Positions 1 to 8,582 of a DNA stretch of 64,000 nt are shown one piece after another. The translations under genes were made by a program, and so were the position numbers. Source of the stretch: Bacteroidaceae bacterium (lineage in GTDB: Bacteria; Bacteroidota; Bacteroidia; Bacteroidales; Bacteroidaceae). The notes beneath the pieces were generated by a model. The model was given only the letters and a program-made list of their open reading frames with translations. It ran no database searches and was not told where the DNA came from. Numbering within the stretch: the first letter of the stretch is position 1; each line of letters opens with the position of its first letter. Where the stretch lies: assembly GCA_017469525.1 (NCBI GenBank), contig JAFUGG010000026.1, positions 1 through 64,000 on the forward strand, in the 5' to 3' direction.

Positions 1-1698
1 GTTCTGCTCGATATAGATGGTGGATGCGGCAGGGTTCTTCGAGAAGTCTGCGCGTCTGATTTTGTTGCCCTGGAAGTAGAAGCCCTCCAATTCGGTGAAG
101 AGCTCCACGCCGGTGAGGTCTTCAATCTCCAGGCCCGTGAGTTCCATCTCGTAGGTCTCGTCGATTTCTTCCTGCGTGATGGCTCCGGTGCAGGTGACGG
201 CATAGTTGTCCTGCACGCCTTTGCGGAAATTCTGGTCGGGGAAGCGCTGCTCATTGAGGCGATAGAAGCCCTCAGTCTCTTGCCACTGGGGCGTCTTCAG
301 TTTGTCGGCATAGATTTTTACTATCCATCCCTTGGCATTTGCCCTGGCCACCTGCGCGAGCGTCATCTCGTTGCCCTCGTCGATGTCAACGGGTTCGTAG
401 ACGGTCATCACGCCGCCTTCCACCGTGGGCAGGTGATCTACGAAGTAGTCCATGCCCTCGCCCGACATCTGGTTGCGCTGGCAGGCGATGAACTTCAGAG
501 CGGTGTTCTTGGAGAGGTCTGCGCGCTCCACATAGTTGACGCCGAATTCCAGCTTCTCCAGCATGAAAAAGTGCTCAATGCCGGTGAGGTCCTCAATATT
601 CTGTCCCCCTAAGTCCAGCTGGGTGATTTCTTTAATCTCATTTCTATATAGTTTGCCGTCTGCGCCATAGCTTTCCCACTTCAGGAAGTCGCGTAAGCGA
701 TGGTCAGGGAAGTGCGCCTGGTCAATGGGGATATAGTTGGCCGTCAGGTAGCCTGGTGCGTCAGGTCCGCCGTCAATTCGGGCATAGGTGGCGTCCAGAT
801 GGTCCTCGTCATAAGTTGTTCCTTCGCCTCCCACAAGTTTGTTACTGCCCACGAACATTCTATCGGAGGATTGCACATTGATGGTAGTCCACTTGTCACC
901 GCAATAAATGGTAGTGAGTTGCTGGCAGTTATAGAACATCTCTTCCATTATCGTGACACCGCTGGTATTCCAGCTGCCCAGGTCGAGGGTCTGCAAGGAC
1001 TTGCAACCATGAAACATATACACCATTGATGTGACTTTGTCGGTGTTCCAATGGGACACGTCAACATCCCGCAAGGATTCACAATCAGCAAACATAAAGC
1101 CCATGTAATCGACATTAGACGTGTTCCAGGTGCTGACATTGACAGATTGGAGTGAAGAACAATCCCTGAACATTCTACTCATATTCGTCACATTACTCAT
1201 ATCCCAGCTGCTCAGGTCAAGTTCTGTCAGGCTCCAGCAAGAACTGAACATCCATGATGTATCGGTAACCTTGCTGGTATTCCATCCGCTGAGATTGAGA
1301 GGCCCCTGAAGCTTTTCACATTGCCTAAACATGTAACTAAAGCTAGTTGCCTTGTCTGTTCTCAGGTTCTCTAAGCCATCGATGATGGTCAGATTCTTAC
1401 ATCCGTCGAACATGTGATATACTTTGTCCGGATGGTAGTCGGCAAAGGAGCTGTCGAACACAACCCTGACGATGCTTTCTTTATAAGATTCCCAATATGG
1501 TTGGTAATTTGGGGAAAGATAATATCCATAATGGTTTTTGCTTGTTCCTTGCCTGGAATCATAGTTCTCATCGTAGTAGAAATACAGCGTTCCTCCATTA
1601 AAGACGTAGTAAGACTGCTTTTCGGCGGCCACGGCATTCATGCCCGAAGTCAGCGCCACGAACATCATGATGAGTGTCATCAAAAGGTTCTTTTTCAT
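1..1698 (-). CDS. BspA-like leucine-rich-repeat surface protein, 3' part outside the window
   Basis: The reading frame is open from an ATG at 1698 to the window edge (566 codons, no stop), so the C-terminus is missing. It starts with a signal peptide (MKKNLLMTLIMMF...). Residues of about 90-300 carry the DUF285/BspA repeat pattern, with units such as WNTSNVTNMSRMF and WNTDKVTSMVYMF spaced about 24 residues apart. After these come larger repeats containing FPDHRLRDFL and FPDQNFRK followed by LTGIE/LTGVE, another bacterial LRR type. Family members are exported surface proteins that can bind host or matrix proteins; binding here is not shown. A TACCTTTG promoter box lies 35 bp upstream. The product class is clear, the ligand is unknown. 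Confidence 0.9.
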   Translation of the reverse strand, partial: MKKNLLMTLIMMFVALTSGMNAVAAEKQSYYVFNGGTLYFYYDENYDSRQGTSKNHYGYYLSPNYQPYWESYKESIVRVVFDSSFADYHPDKVYHMFDGCKNLTIIDGLENLRTDKATSFSYMFRQCEKLQGPLNLSGWNTSKVTDTSWMFSSCWSLTELDLSSWDMSNVTNMSRMFRDCSSLQSVNVSTWNTSNVDYMGFMFADCESLRDVDVSHWNTDKVTSMVYMFHGCKSLQTLDLGSWNTSGVTIMEEMFYNCQQLTTIYCGDKWTTINVQSSDRMFVGSNKLVGGEGTTYDEDHLDATYARIDGGPDAPGYLTANYIPIDQAHFPDHRLRDFLKWESYGADGKLYRNEIKEITQLDLGGQNIEDLTGIEHFFMLEKLEFGVNYVERADLSKNTALKFIACQRNQMSGEGMDYFVDHLPTVEGGVMTVYEPVDIDEGNEMTLAQVARANAKGWIVKIYADKLKTPQWQETEGFYRLNEQRFPDQNFRKGVQDNYAVTCTGAITQEEIDETYEMELTGLEIEDLTGVELFTELEGFYFQGNKIRRADFSKNPAASTIYIEQN

Positions 1699-1732
1699 AT
1701 CGCGTACATTATTTGAATTGGTTTTACGATGG

Positions 1733-1740
1733 CAAAGGTA
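1733..1740 (-). promoter_or_regulatory. Bacteroidota -7 box of the BspA-like gene
   Basis: The minus strand reads TACCTTTG, matching TAnnTTTG, 35 bp upstream of the ATG at 1698. No clear TTTG -33 box was found at the expected distance, so the support is partial. Confidence 0.5.
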
Positions 1741-1786
1741 CGAAAAAAAGTGAAAAGTGAAAAATGAAAAGTGAAAAATCTCTATA
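1741..1786. repeat. GTGAAAA microrepeat
   Basis: Short imperfect direct repeats of GTGAAAA/ATGAAAA sit just upstream of the BspA-like promoter. They belong to the class of 7-9 bp microrepeats found beside many genes in this window, each with its own unit. Confidence 0.6.
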
Positions 1787-1800
1787 AAAACTATTTATTA

Positions 1801-1813
1801 CCGGACAGCAATA
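1801..1813. repeat. CCGGACAGCAATA repeat end
   Basis: This 13-bp sequence recurs at 53445, 54283 and 54684 and, inverted without its first base, at 53899-53910. It looks like the terminal sequence of a small mobile or repeat element. Here it stands alone, without an inverted partner. Confidence 0.55.
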
Positions 1814-1959
1814 ATTTATTAAGCAGGGAGCAAAGGTCTTCCACCTGCGCCTGAGCGAAACGAAGAAGGAGCAAGAGAATACCATCTTCCCCTGCAATCC
1901 TCCTGCTACTTACCCCTATTTTTCTTGCCTCGCCAGCCCAACTTGGCGTGCCGGGTTGT

Positions 1960-1981
1960 TTGCATCTACATGTACGTGCAA
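1960..1981. repeat. Single 22-bp TACATGTA palindromic unit
   Basis: One copy of the unit that begins TTGCA, has TACATG(T)A in the centre and ends TGCAA. Tandem triplets of the same unit occur at 9099-9164 and 22669-22734. The stretch 1787-1959 between repeats shows no convincing gene. Confidence 0.75.
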
Positions 1982-2006
1982 TGCCATTGGCGTAGTATCT
2001 CTGCCT

Positions 2007-2029
2007 GAGCGGGCGGGACGCCCGCGCTC
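2007..2029. repeat. Small GC-rich hairpin
   Basis: GGGCG-GGA-CGCCC with outer GAGC/GCTC pairing forms a compact stem-loop. No T-tract follows, so it is more likely a repetitive palindrome than a terminator. Confidence 0.5.
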
Positions 2030-2097
2030 CCAGGAGTGCCAGACAAAGGGGTGTATCAGATACAATTGACAGAAGTTTCGCAAGCTCTGCTTGCTTG

Positions 2098-2246
2098 GGA
2101 GTTAAAGAAGTTATGCCGCTTCGCGGCGGGAGTTAAAGGAGTTAAAGACGTTACCTTTGCCCCTTGAAGCATATAACCTCACAAAACAATCGTCTTTAAC
2201 TTCCGTGGCCAAAGGCCACATAACTCCTTTAACTCCTTTAACTTCC
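2098..2246. repeat. AGTTAAAG-type inverted repeat element
   Basis: The left side has repeated GGAGTTAAAG and the right side its complement CTTTAACTCC, enclosing GACGTTACC and AATCGTC cores. The layout resembles the dispersed elements at 20274, 29818 and 53009 and the cassette-flanking repeats at 45956 and 46851, though it is a diverged member. Confidence 0.55.
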
Positions 2247-2280
2247 ATTACATGCAAAACTTGAATGATATAATAAAAAC

Positions 2281-2360
2281 AACGGATTATACGGATTTGA
2301 CGGATTAAGCCTTGCCGATAATCGGCATTAAGACAATCCGTTGAATCCGTATAATCCGTT
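2281..2360. repeat. 26-bp inverted repeat downstream of the alpha-galactosidase gene
   Basis: The left arm (2281-2306) is built of ACGGATT-type heptamers. The right arm (2335-2360) is its near-perfect complement with a 28-bp loop. It follows the stop codon of the minus-strand GH36 gene, so it could protect the transcript 3' end or act as a terminator; no strong T-tract is present. Confidence 0.65.
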
Positions 2361-2404
2361 CTTCGCTGTCGCCTCAGGCGCAGGCGGTAGTCGCAGTTGT
2401 TGAG

Positions 2405-4570
2405 TCACTCTTGCATGAGTTCGATGATGTGGCTGGTGAGGTCGTTGGTCGAGGTCACTTTGATGCCGACTTTCATCAGGTAGTCGCCGGTATAGGTCTT
2501 GTCGTGGCAAGGCAGCCAGCTCTGCCTGCCTGGCATGAGGCAAATCTCCTTGACGCGATAGCGGGCGGCTGGGTCGAGACCCATCAGACGTGTGTTCAAG
2601 AGGTTCTCGCCGTAGCGCGGGTGAATGTCGTAGGCAAAGACGATGCTATGGGACTTGCTGTCGCTGACACGTTGAACGACACAATGCTGACCCTCATAAG
2701 GCGAGACGAGACGGTAGAGATAGGGCGACCAGATGACGTCCCTGAGGCGCTTGTACTCCTTGATTGCCTCGCGGCAATACTGGCGGTCGTCGGTGGAGAG
2801 ACCTTTTAAGCCGATGTCGAAGCCCAGTTTCCCCTGGAAGGCGACGTCAACACGGAACTTGATGCTCGCCCTTCTGTTCCATTCCGTAACGTGAGCGCAC
2901 ATGGCTTTGGCGGGCATGAACTGGGAGTAGCCCCATTGGATGAAGAGCCGCTCGATGGGGTCAGTATTGTCGCTGCACCAGAACTCGGTGAAGTAGCGCA
3001 GCCCCGTGACGTCGGAACGTCCGCCGCCTCCCGAGCACATCATCATGTAGAGGTCGGGGTACTTGGCCTGAACGCGGTCGAGAACTCGGTACAGCCCACG
3101 CACGTAATCGACATACAGGTTGCCCTGGTTCTCCTTGAGGTACGGCGAATAGATGTTTGTGATGGGTGAGTTGCAGTCCCATTTCATGAAGCGTATCTCG
3201 GGATTCTCCTGCATCAGGCCATCGACGACACCAAACACGAAGTCCTGCACCTTGGGGTTGCAGAGGTCGAGCACCTGTTGGTTGCGGAAATAATAGGGCT
3301 CCCTGGAGGGCAATTGTATCAACCAGTCGGGGTGCTTCTCGGCAAGCTCGCTCTTCGGATTGACCATCTCGGGCTCTATCCAAATGCCAAAGGCGACGCC
3401 GTTTTCCTTGGCTTTCTTGACGAGATAAGGGATGCCCTTGGGCAGTTTGTCCTGCGTCACTTGCCAGTCGCCCAAGCCTGCGTGGTCGTCCTTGCGCGGG
3501 TACTTGTTGCCGAACCACCCGTCGTCGAGCAGGAAGAGGTCAACCCCAAGGTCCTTTGCCTCACCGAAGAGGGCCACGAGCTTCTCCTCGTTGAAGTCGA
3601 AATAGGTGTTTTCCCAATTGTTCAGAAGCGTCATGCGGTCGTCCTTTGCCTTGTGGAGCTGGTGGTTCATCATCCACCTCTGGAAGCGACGACTGCCTTC
3701 GCCCGAGCCGTTCTGACTGAGCGTGAAGAAGAAGTCGGCTGTGCGGAAGACGTCGCCCTTCCGCAGAAGATAGGTGGAGGCGTCGTGGTTGATGCCGCTC
3801 ACGACGCGGAGGACGTGCTGATTATCGACCTCGAACGTGAAGCGGAAGTTGCCCGTCCAGCCCAACGTACCCATGAGGACGGTGCCTTCATTCTCGCGGA
3901 CGGGACTGCCAAGGCCTACCTCGAAGAACGGCTGAGCCATGAGGTTGGCACGCGTCCCAAGGCGGCTGTCGACCACCTTCTTGCCGAACTGAAGCTCTTG
4001 GCTCTGCATCTGCATCTCCTTTGCCCAGTCGCTGGCGAACTCAGTCAGGTAGTAGTTGGGCGCCTCGAAGTAGAGCATCGACGAGGCATAACGGCCGAGC
4101 CAGACCTTGCCCTTCTCCTCGTGACGTATCTCAGCCCATTGCTGGATGACATCCTCGCGCGCGTATACCTTATAATATAATGTGACTTCCACCGGATAAA
4201 CCTCGTCGCGAAGGGTGATGGAGGTCACGTCGCCATCCGTCGAATGCTGCTGGTACTTCAAGACAGACGTGGGGTTGCCGTCGGCATGGCGTATCTCGAA
4301 GGTTGGCTCGTAGTAGTCCTCGGTGCCCATCACCGGATAAACCTCGAAGCCACGGATGCACGAGCTGCTCAGTCCGGCTTGCGGCATGGAGAGCTGCGAA
4401 AGGTCGGTCTGACTCGAGAGGCGTTCGCCAAGATAGGTCTGATAGAGCCGCTTCTGCTGACTCACCTTGAGGACAAGCTGCGTGTGGTCAGTCGTGATGC
4501 TGATGGTCTGCGCCGAAAGAGAGAATAAGAGAATAAGAAAACAAGAAAATAAGAAGGTTCGCTTAGTCAT
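2405..4570 (-). CDS. Secreted alpha-galactosidase, GH36
   Basis: Removes terminal alpha-galactose from oligosaccharides such as raffinose or from galactomannan side chains. The 721 residues begin with a signal peptide ending ...LSAQ, so the mature form starts with Gln. An N-terminal beta-sandwich precedes the TIM barrel (LLDDGWFG near 347-354). The catalytic nucleophile is D465 in FMKWDCN and the acid/base D534 in WCSDNTDP, both as in GH36/clan D, and the length is normal for the family. It is transcribed alone, with a TATCTTTG box at 4599-4606, divergent from the GH16 gene. Export suggests a periplasmic or outer-surface role. The preferred substrate cannot be read from the sequence. Confidence 0.93.
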   Translation of the reverse strand: MTKRTFLFSCFLILLFSLSAQTISITTDHTQLVLKVSQQKRLYQTYLGERLSSQTDLSQLSMPQAGLSSSCIRGFEVYPVMGTEDYYEPTFEIRHADGNPTSVLKYQQHSTDGDVTSITLRDEVYPVEVTLYYKVYAREDVIQQWAEIRHEEKGKVWLGRYASSMLYFEAPNYYLTEFASDWAKEMQMQSQELQFGKKVVDSRLGTRANLMAQPFFEVGLGSPVRENEGTVLMGTLGWTGNFRFTFEVDNQHVLRVVSGINHDASTYLLRKGDVFRTADFFFTLSQNGSGEGSRRFQRWMMNHQLHKAKDDRMTLLNNWENTYFDFNEEKLVALFGEAKDLGVDLFLLDDGWFGNKYPRKDDHAGLGDWQVTQDKLPKGIPYLVKKAKENGVAFGIWIEPEMVNPKSELAEKHPDWLIQLPSREPYYFRNQQVLDLCNPKVQDFVFGVVDGLMQENPEIRFMKWDCNSPITNIYSPYLKENQGNLYVDYVRGLYRVLDRVQAKYPDLYMMMCSGGGGRSDVTGLRYFTEFWCSDNTDPIERLFIQWGYSQFMPAKAMCAHVTEWNRRASIKFRVDVAFQGKLGFDIGLKGLSTDDRQYCREAIKEYKRLRDVIWSPYLYRLVSPYEGQHCVVQRVSDSKSHSIVFAYDIHPRYGENLLNTRLMGLDPAARYRVKEICLMPGRQSWLPCHDKTYTGDYLMKVGIKVTSTNDLTSHIIELMQE

Positions 4571-4598
4571 GATATTGTGGTTTTAGAGTTTTCCTCTG

Positions 4599-4606
4599 CA
4601 AAGATA
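4599..4606 (-). promoter_or_regulatory. -7 box of the GH36 gene
   Basis: Minus-strand TATCTTTG lies 29 bp upstream of the ATG at 4570, matching the Bacteroidota TAnnTTTG element. The -33 box is not obvious. Confidence 0.5.
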
Positions 4607-4618
4607 ATAAATAATTAT

Positions 4619-4646
4619 GAACTATGAACTATGAACTATGAACTAT
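4619..4646. repeat. Four tandem GAACTAT heptamers
   Basis: Four perfect 7-bp copies lie between the divergent promoters of the GH36 and GH16 genes. A related series (AACTATGGACTAT) occurs at 32560-32600. Confidence 0.8.
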
Positions 4647-4652
4647 TTTTCG

Positions 4653-4660
4653 TACCTTTG
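4653..4660 (+). promoter_or_regulatory. -7 box of the GH16 gene
   Basis: TACCTTTG lies 24 bp upstream of the ATG at 4685. No TTTG -33 box is visible because the heptamer array occupies that position. Confidence 0.5.
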
Positions 4661-4684
4661 CCCTCGTTAGCATAATATCTCGAT

Positions 4685-6178
4685 ATGAATTTCTCTGCAT
4701 ACAAAAGGCTTTTTACTTCACTCGCCATCCTCTGTTTGCCGCTTCTGGGCACTGCCCAGGAGAGCTATCCCATCGCTTTCGACCGCAACACAAACCGCAC
4801 CAGGACGGACAGAATACTGAATGGCATCGTGCTGAACGGCAATGTCTTTCAGGTGACGTCGCCCATGAAGATGTATCACGACCTCAGCCATCAGACCTTC
4901 TCCTGCCATGCCGGCGACCTCGTTTCGCCCTCGTTGGCATTCACAGGAAAGTGGATGGACAGCTACATCTATATCGACAAGGACCGCAACGGAACGTTCG
5001 ATGTTGAGACTCCCGGCAGCCGAGGCTCGCTCACGGAAAGCAATGAGCTGGTGAGCTTCTCTGGTTTGTCACTGCCCGACGGCGCATTCAACAGCTACGG
5101 AGAGACAACCGATCTCTCGCAAGTGCAACCCCCTTCCTTCGTTCTTCCCGAAGATATGGAGCCGGGCCAGTACATGATGCGTATCAAAATAGACTGGGAC
5201 GATGCCAATCCCGCCGGACGAATGGACGACGCAAACGGCATCATCAAGAACGGCGGAGCCATCCTCGACATCCACCTCGAAGTTCTTCCCGACGGCGAAC
5301 ACAAGGAGGGGAGCTACACGATGACGTTCCACGACGAGTTCGACGGCACGGATGGTTCGCAGCCGGACCACACCAAGTGGCGTCGCTCCACTCGCTACGG
5401 CAGCACTTGGAACAGGTTCATCAGCGACTCGGAGGACGTTGCCTTCCTCCGAGAGGGACATCTCGTCTGCCGAGCCATACCGAATCCCGACCAGGAGAGC
5501 GACCCTGTGCCGATGCTGACGGGCTCTGTTGAGACCCGAGGAAACTTTTCCTTCACCTACGGATGGGTGGAGGCTCGGCTGAAAACCACGCCCCATGTCG
5601 GCAACTTCCCTGCCTTCTGGATGATGCCCCAACCGCCTGCCGACGCTTGGCCGAAGGCTGGAGAGATTGACATATTCGAGGCCATCAACGCACAGAACAC
5701 GGCTTTCCACACCGTACACTCGCATTGGACGTACACTTTGGGCAACAAGAACAACCCCAAGAGCAGCCTGAGCGAGACGGTGACGCAGGGCGAGTGGCAC
5801 ATCTTCGCAGCCCAATGGACGGAAGATGCCATTACGTTCTACGTCGACGGCAACGCTGTGGGCTCCTATGCGAAGTCCGGGAACGCCTCAGACATCGAGC
5901 AGGGGCAGTGGCCGTTCTGTCATGATTTCTACCTGATACTGAACCAAAGCGTGGGCGACGGCTCGTGGGCCAAGGCTCCGGACACTGCCTTTACCTACGA
6001 GACACAGTTCGACTGGGTGCGCGTCTTCCAGAAGGATGCTCCGACGGGCCTTAAAGACCTTAAGGACCTTAAAGACTTTAAGGACTCTTGGTACACGCTC
6101 GACGGACGCAAGCTGCAGGCCGAGCCGACCGTTCCGGGCATCTATATCCACGGACGGAGAAAGGTGGCCGTCAAATGA
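4685..6178 (+). CDS. Secreted GH16 beta-glucanase with C-terminal sorting-like tail
   Basis: Likely cleaves beta-1,3/1,4-glucans. The signal peptide ends ...GTAQ. Residues of about 30-200 form a beta-sandwich with aspartate-rich IDKDRNGTFD and IDWDDANP segments, similar to GEVED-type domains. The GH16 domain spans about 210-450 with the catalytic motif EIDIFE (E327, D329, E332), the form typical of laminarinase/lichenase enzymes. A linker of LKD/FKD tripeptides (about 453-467) is encoded by GGACCTTAA-type 9-bp repeats, the same DNA as intergenic repeats elsewhere in the window. The C-terminus (YTLDGRKL...GIYIHGRRK) resembles the tail of other exported proteins here and may be a type IX-like sorting signal. 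Confidence 0.9.
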   Translation: MNFSAYKRLFTSLAILCLPLLGTAQESYPIAFDRNTNRTRTDRILNGIVLNGNVFQVTSPMKMYHDLSHQTFSCHAGDLVSPSLAFTGKWMDSYIYIDKDRNGTFDVETPGSRGSLTESNELVSFSGLSLPDGAFNSYGETTDLSQVQPPSFVLPEDMEPGQYMMRIKIDWDDANPAGRMDDANGIIKNGGAILDIHLEVLPDGEHKEGSYTMTFHDEFDGTDGSQPDHTKWRRSTRYGSTWNRFISDSEDVAFLREGHLVCRAIPNPDQESDPVPMLTGSVETRGNFSFTYGWVEARLKTTPHVGNFPAFWMMPQPPADAWPKAGEIDIFEAINAQNTAFHTVHSHWTYTLGNKNNPKSSLSETVTQGEWHIFAAQWTEDAITFYVDGNAVGSYAKSGNASDIEQGQWPFCHDFYLILNQSVGDGSWAKAPDTAFTYETQFDWVRVFQKDAPTGLKDLKDLKDFKDSWYTLDGRKLQAEPTVPGIYIHGRRKVAVK

Positions 6179-6202
6179 CGACATATATAATAAGGTAAAG
6201 AG

Positions 6203-7276
6203 ATGAAGAAGATTCTGTTTCTGGCAATTGGTCTGCTGGTCGCCACAAGTGCGACGGCGCAGAGGATAAGCGTCGTGGACGACCAAGGCAACGGCATACA
6301 CCTGGTGACAGTGCTGACGGAGGACGGCAACATGATAGGCATCACCAACCTGGAAGGCATGACGCCCGACCTTGGCGGGGCTGTCAGGATAGTCCTCACC
6401 CACGTCGCTTTCAAGCCACAGCTTGTGGAAGTGGCGAAAGTGCAGGGTGGCAAAGTCATGATGGAGGACGCCGACTACGACCTGCCCGAAGTGCAGGTAG
6501 TGCCCAAGCCGTATGCCTACGTCGAGACATACTACAGGGCCTATGGCTTCATCAACGACTCGCTCCGCTACTTCACGGCTGGCATCATGCCCAACGCCTA
6601 CGACATGAAGACAAAGAAACTGCTGACAGGAAGCTACAGTCGGTGCAGGATGGAGGCTTACCTGACCGAGGGCATCTCCATCACCTGGGGGCTTCGTGCG
6701 GAAGAACTCAATGCCGGAATGATTCACAAGAGCGGCGCCTCGAGGCTACAACCCGGCGGAGACGCTGCCGAAAAATACTTCACGACGCTCACCGACGAAG
6801 GCGGCGGCAAGCAGCGCGTCAGCAATCCAGAGGGAACGGTGGGCTTCATCATTTCCGACGAGAAGCAGACCCACCTCACTCTCGACGGGGCAAAGGCGCA
6901 GATATACCGCAACAAAGTGCTCGGGCAGGAACGCGTAATGAAGCTTCGCGAAAAGAAGGATTATGAATATCAGTTCGTCGAAGTCTTCAACCACGATGAG
7001 GATGGCCAGTCGGACATCACAGACCTAGTGATGTACTCGAACCATTGGGAGTGGAACGGCACGAAGGGAAGGAACAAACTCATCATTGAGACCTACGCAG
7101 CGGAACGTGCCTACATGGACAAGAAGGAGTTCAAGGCCAGGAAGGACGAACTGAAGAAACAGTACAAATGGCCGCTCTCGCTCGACACGATGGAGGGCTA
7201 CGCCACCTCCCACGGCATTCCTGCCCTGGCGCCGTCGCTGCGGAAAGCCATCGAGAAACTGCCCAAGAAGATGTAA
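6203..7276 (+). CDS. Secreted protein with carboxypeptidase-regulatory-like N-terminus, function unknown
   Basis: The 357 residues start with a signal peptide ending ...TATAQ. Residues of about 20-95 (RISVVDDQGNGIHLVTVL, TNLEGM, VRIVLTHVAFKP) follow the CarboxypepD_reg/CNA-B-like fold usually seen at the N-terminus of TonB-dependent receptors. The rest is not a receptor plug or barrel and I do not recognise it. Such domains pair with periplasmic or outer-membrane partners. It lies 24 bp after the GH16 gene, so co-transcription is likely. Confidence 0.65.
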   Translation: MKKILFLAIGLLVATSATAQRISVVDDQGNGIHLVTVLTEDGNMIGITNLEGMTPDLGGAVRIVLTHVAFKPQLVEVAKVQGGKVMMEDADYDLPEVQVVPKPYAYVETYYRAYGFINDSLRYFTAGIMPNAYDMKTKKLLTGSYSRCRMEAYLTEGISITWGLRAEELNAGMIHKSGASRLQPGGDAAEKYFTTLTDEGGGKQRVSNPEGTVGFIISDEKQTHLTLDGAKAQIYRNKVLGQERVMKLREKKDYEYQFVEVFNHDEDGQSDITDLVMYSNHWEWNGTKGRNKLIIETYAAERAYMDKKEFKARKDELKKQYKWPLSLDTMEGYATSHGIPALAPSLRKAIEKLPKKM

Positions 7277-7282
7277 CCCGGC

Positions 7283-7452
7283 ATGAAGCGCATCCCCGGC
7301 CACCGTTCTGGCGGATTTGCAATCCGCCAGTGAAAAGATTATAAGCATTTGCAATGCGATTAAACGAAACTTGCGGGATTACAAATCCCTATATTCCTAA
7401 CCGTCGGATTACAAATCCGACGGAACAAATAATACAATGAAGCGCATCCCCG
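7283..7452. repeat. Palindrome-rich repeat element flanked by 16-bp direct repeats
   Basis: The element (7299-7436) contains nested palindromes: GGCGGATTTGCAATCCGCC, GCATTTGCAATGC, GGGATTACAAATCCC and GTCGGATTACAAATCCGAC. A second copy is at 50187-50345. The 16 bases at 7283-7298, identical to 7437-7452, repeat the start of the acyltransferase gene (ATGAAGCGCATCCCCG), so insertion probably duplicated the gene's first codons. Confidence 0.8.
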
Positions 7453-8429
7453 AGCTCGACTTTCTGAAGGGCGTCTTGATACTGCTCGTCATCAGTTTCC
7501 ATCTGGTGTGGTTCGAACAGCTGCACCCCGATTTGAAACAGGTGGTGTACTGCTTCCACATGCCTGGCTTCCTGCTCATCTCGGGTTACCTGATGAACAT
7601 CAGCAAGGCGCCTCGCCAGTTCCTGCGGACGTTGCTGTGGCTGGCGGTTCCGTATGTCGTTATGGAGAGCGGATACATATACATGGCTTCGATTCTTCCC
7701 ATAAATGAACACATCGCCCAGCTCACGCTTTGGGTCTATCTCAAGCACCTTTTCCTGCATCCTCTCGGCCCGTATTGGTACCTGCATGCAATCATCCTGT
7801 GCGGAGCGGTGTACTATTGGACCCTCTCCATCTCCCCCTTAAAGGGGGAGAGCCCTGCTGTGAAGGAAGCCCTCCCTTTAAGGGAGGGTTTGGGTGGGTC
7901 TGAGAGGTGGGCTTGGTTGAGGGTCTGTCTGACCGCCATCGCCTATTATGTCCTTGCCCGCGTCTTTGGAGTCCTGACGTTTTCCTCAGCCCTGTACTTC
8001 CTGGCAGGCGCCATGCTTCGCCAGAGCGGCATGAACTTTGTGGCATTTTTCCTGCCCTCGAGGCTTTCCGTCATAGTCTTCGCCTTGCTGGCCTGCTTCT
8101 CGGATAAGCCTACGCAAGCCAGCCTGAACGGGGTCTTGATTGCCTATTTCGCCATCTCCTCCCTGCTGTCCATCTACAAATACTTGCCCCCTGCCCCTCG
8201 CCCCTTGCTCCTCTTCTTTGGTCGCAACAGCCTGATGCTCTACGTCTTCTCGCCCATCTTTACCGTTCTTTGCAAGCAACTCGTCCCCTACCTCAAGTTC
8301 GATCCTACGGGATTGCTCTTCCTGGTAGTCTCCCTGGCGTTTTGCGTGACGGGAAGCCTCTTGATTGCTTGGCTGATGGACCTCGTCGGAATCTCCCGTT
8401 TCTTCTTTGGCAGACGGGCTCTCAACTGA
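7437..8429 (+). CDS. Membrane acyltransferase, acyltransferase-3 family
   Basis: A multi-pass integral membrane protein (330 residues) that probably O-acetylates a cell-surface glycan. The N-terminal ELDFLKGVLILLVISFH segment is the family signature, with the catalytic-type His in the first helix. Around residues 129-157 a hydrophilic stretch (SPLKGESP...LPLREGLGG) interrupts the membrane segments. It is encoded by palindromic repeat DNA (7822-7908) and looks like an in-frame insertion into a loop. The start at 7437 is chosen because the duplicated 5' copy at 7283 leads nowhere. The acceptor glycan cannot be deduced. Confidence 0.8.
   Translation: MKRIPELDFLKGVLILLVISFHLVWFEQLHPDLKQVVYCFHMPGFLLISGYLMNISKAPRQFLRTLLWLAVPYVVMESGYIYMASILPINEHIAQLTLWVYLKHLFLHPLGPYWYLHAIILCGAVYYWTLSISPLKGESPAVKEALPLREGLGGSERWAWLRVCLTAIAYYVLARVFGVLTFSSALYFLAGAMLRQSGMNFVAFFLPSRLSVIVFALLACFSDKPTQASLNGVLIAYFAISSLLSIYKYLPPAPRPLLLFFGRNSLMLYVFSPIFTVLCKQLVPYLKFDPTGLLFLVVSLAFCVTGSLLIAWLMDLVGISRFFFGRRALN
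7822..7908. repeat. Palindromic repeat inside the acyltransferase coding sequence
   Basis: CCCCCTTAAAGGGGG and CCCTCCCTTTAAGGGAGGG palindromes with flanking CCCTCTCC/GAGAGG. The unit matches intergenic copies at 11838, 25824, 28665 and 33930. It keeps the reading frame and encodes part of a predicted extramembrane loop. Confidence 0.75.
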
Positions 8430-8480
8430 CATTCTGTCCACGTTTGTCGCCGTTTGTCCACTTGCGTGCCACTTTTCCCG

Positions 8481-8497
8481 TTGGCACGAAACTTGTT
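8481..8497 (+). promoter_or_regulatory. Sigma-54 (RpoN)-type promoter of hsp20
   Basis: TTGGCACGAAACTTGTT fits the -24/-12 consensus TGGCACG-N4-TTGC, with one change in the -12 element (TTGT). It lies 86 bp upstream of the hsp20 ATG. No TAnnTTTG box is seen in the interval. This suggests RpoN control of the chaperone; an enhancer site was not identified. Confidence 0.6.
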
Positions 8498-8582
8498 CCT
8501 CTTGTTAGTGAAAGCTGAAGCGAAAGCAGAGGCGACTAAGAAAAAAACAAAATTATTAACTTTAAAACTAAAATAGGAGGAC

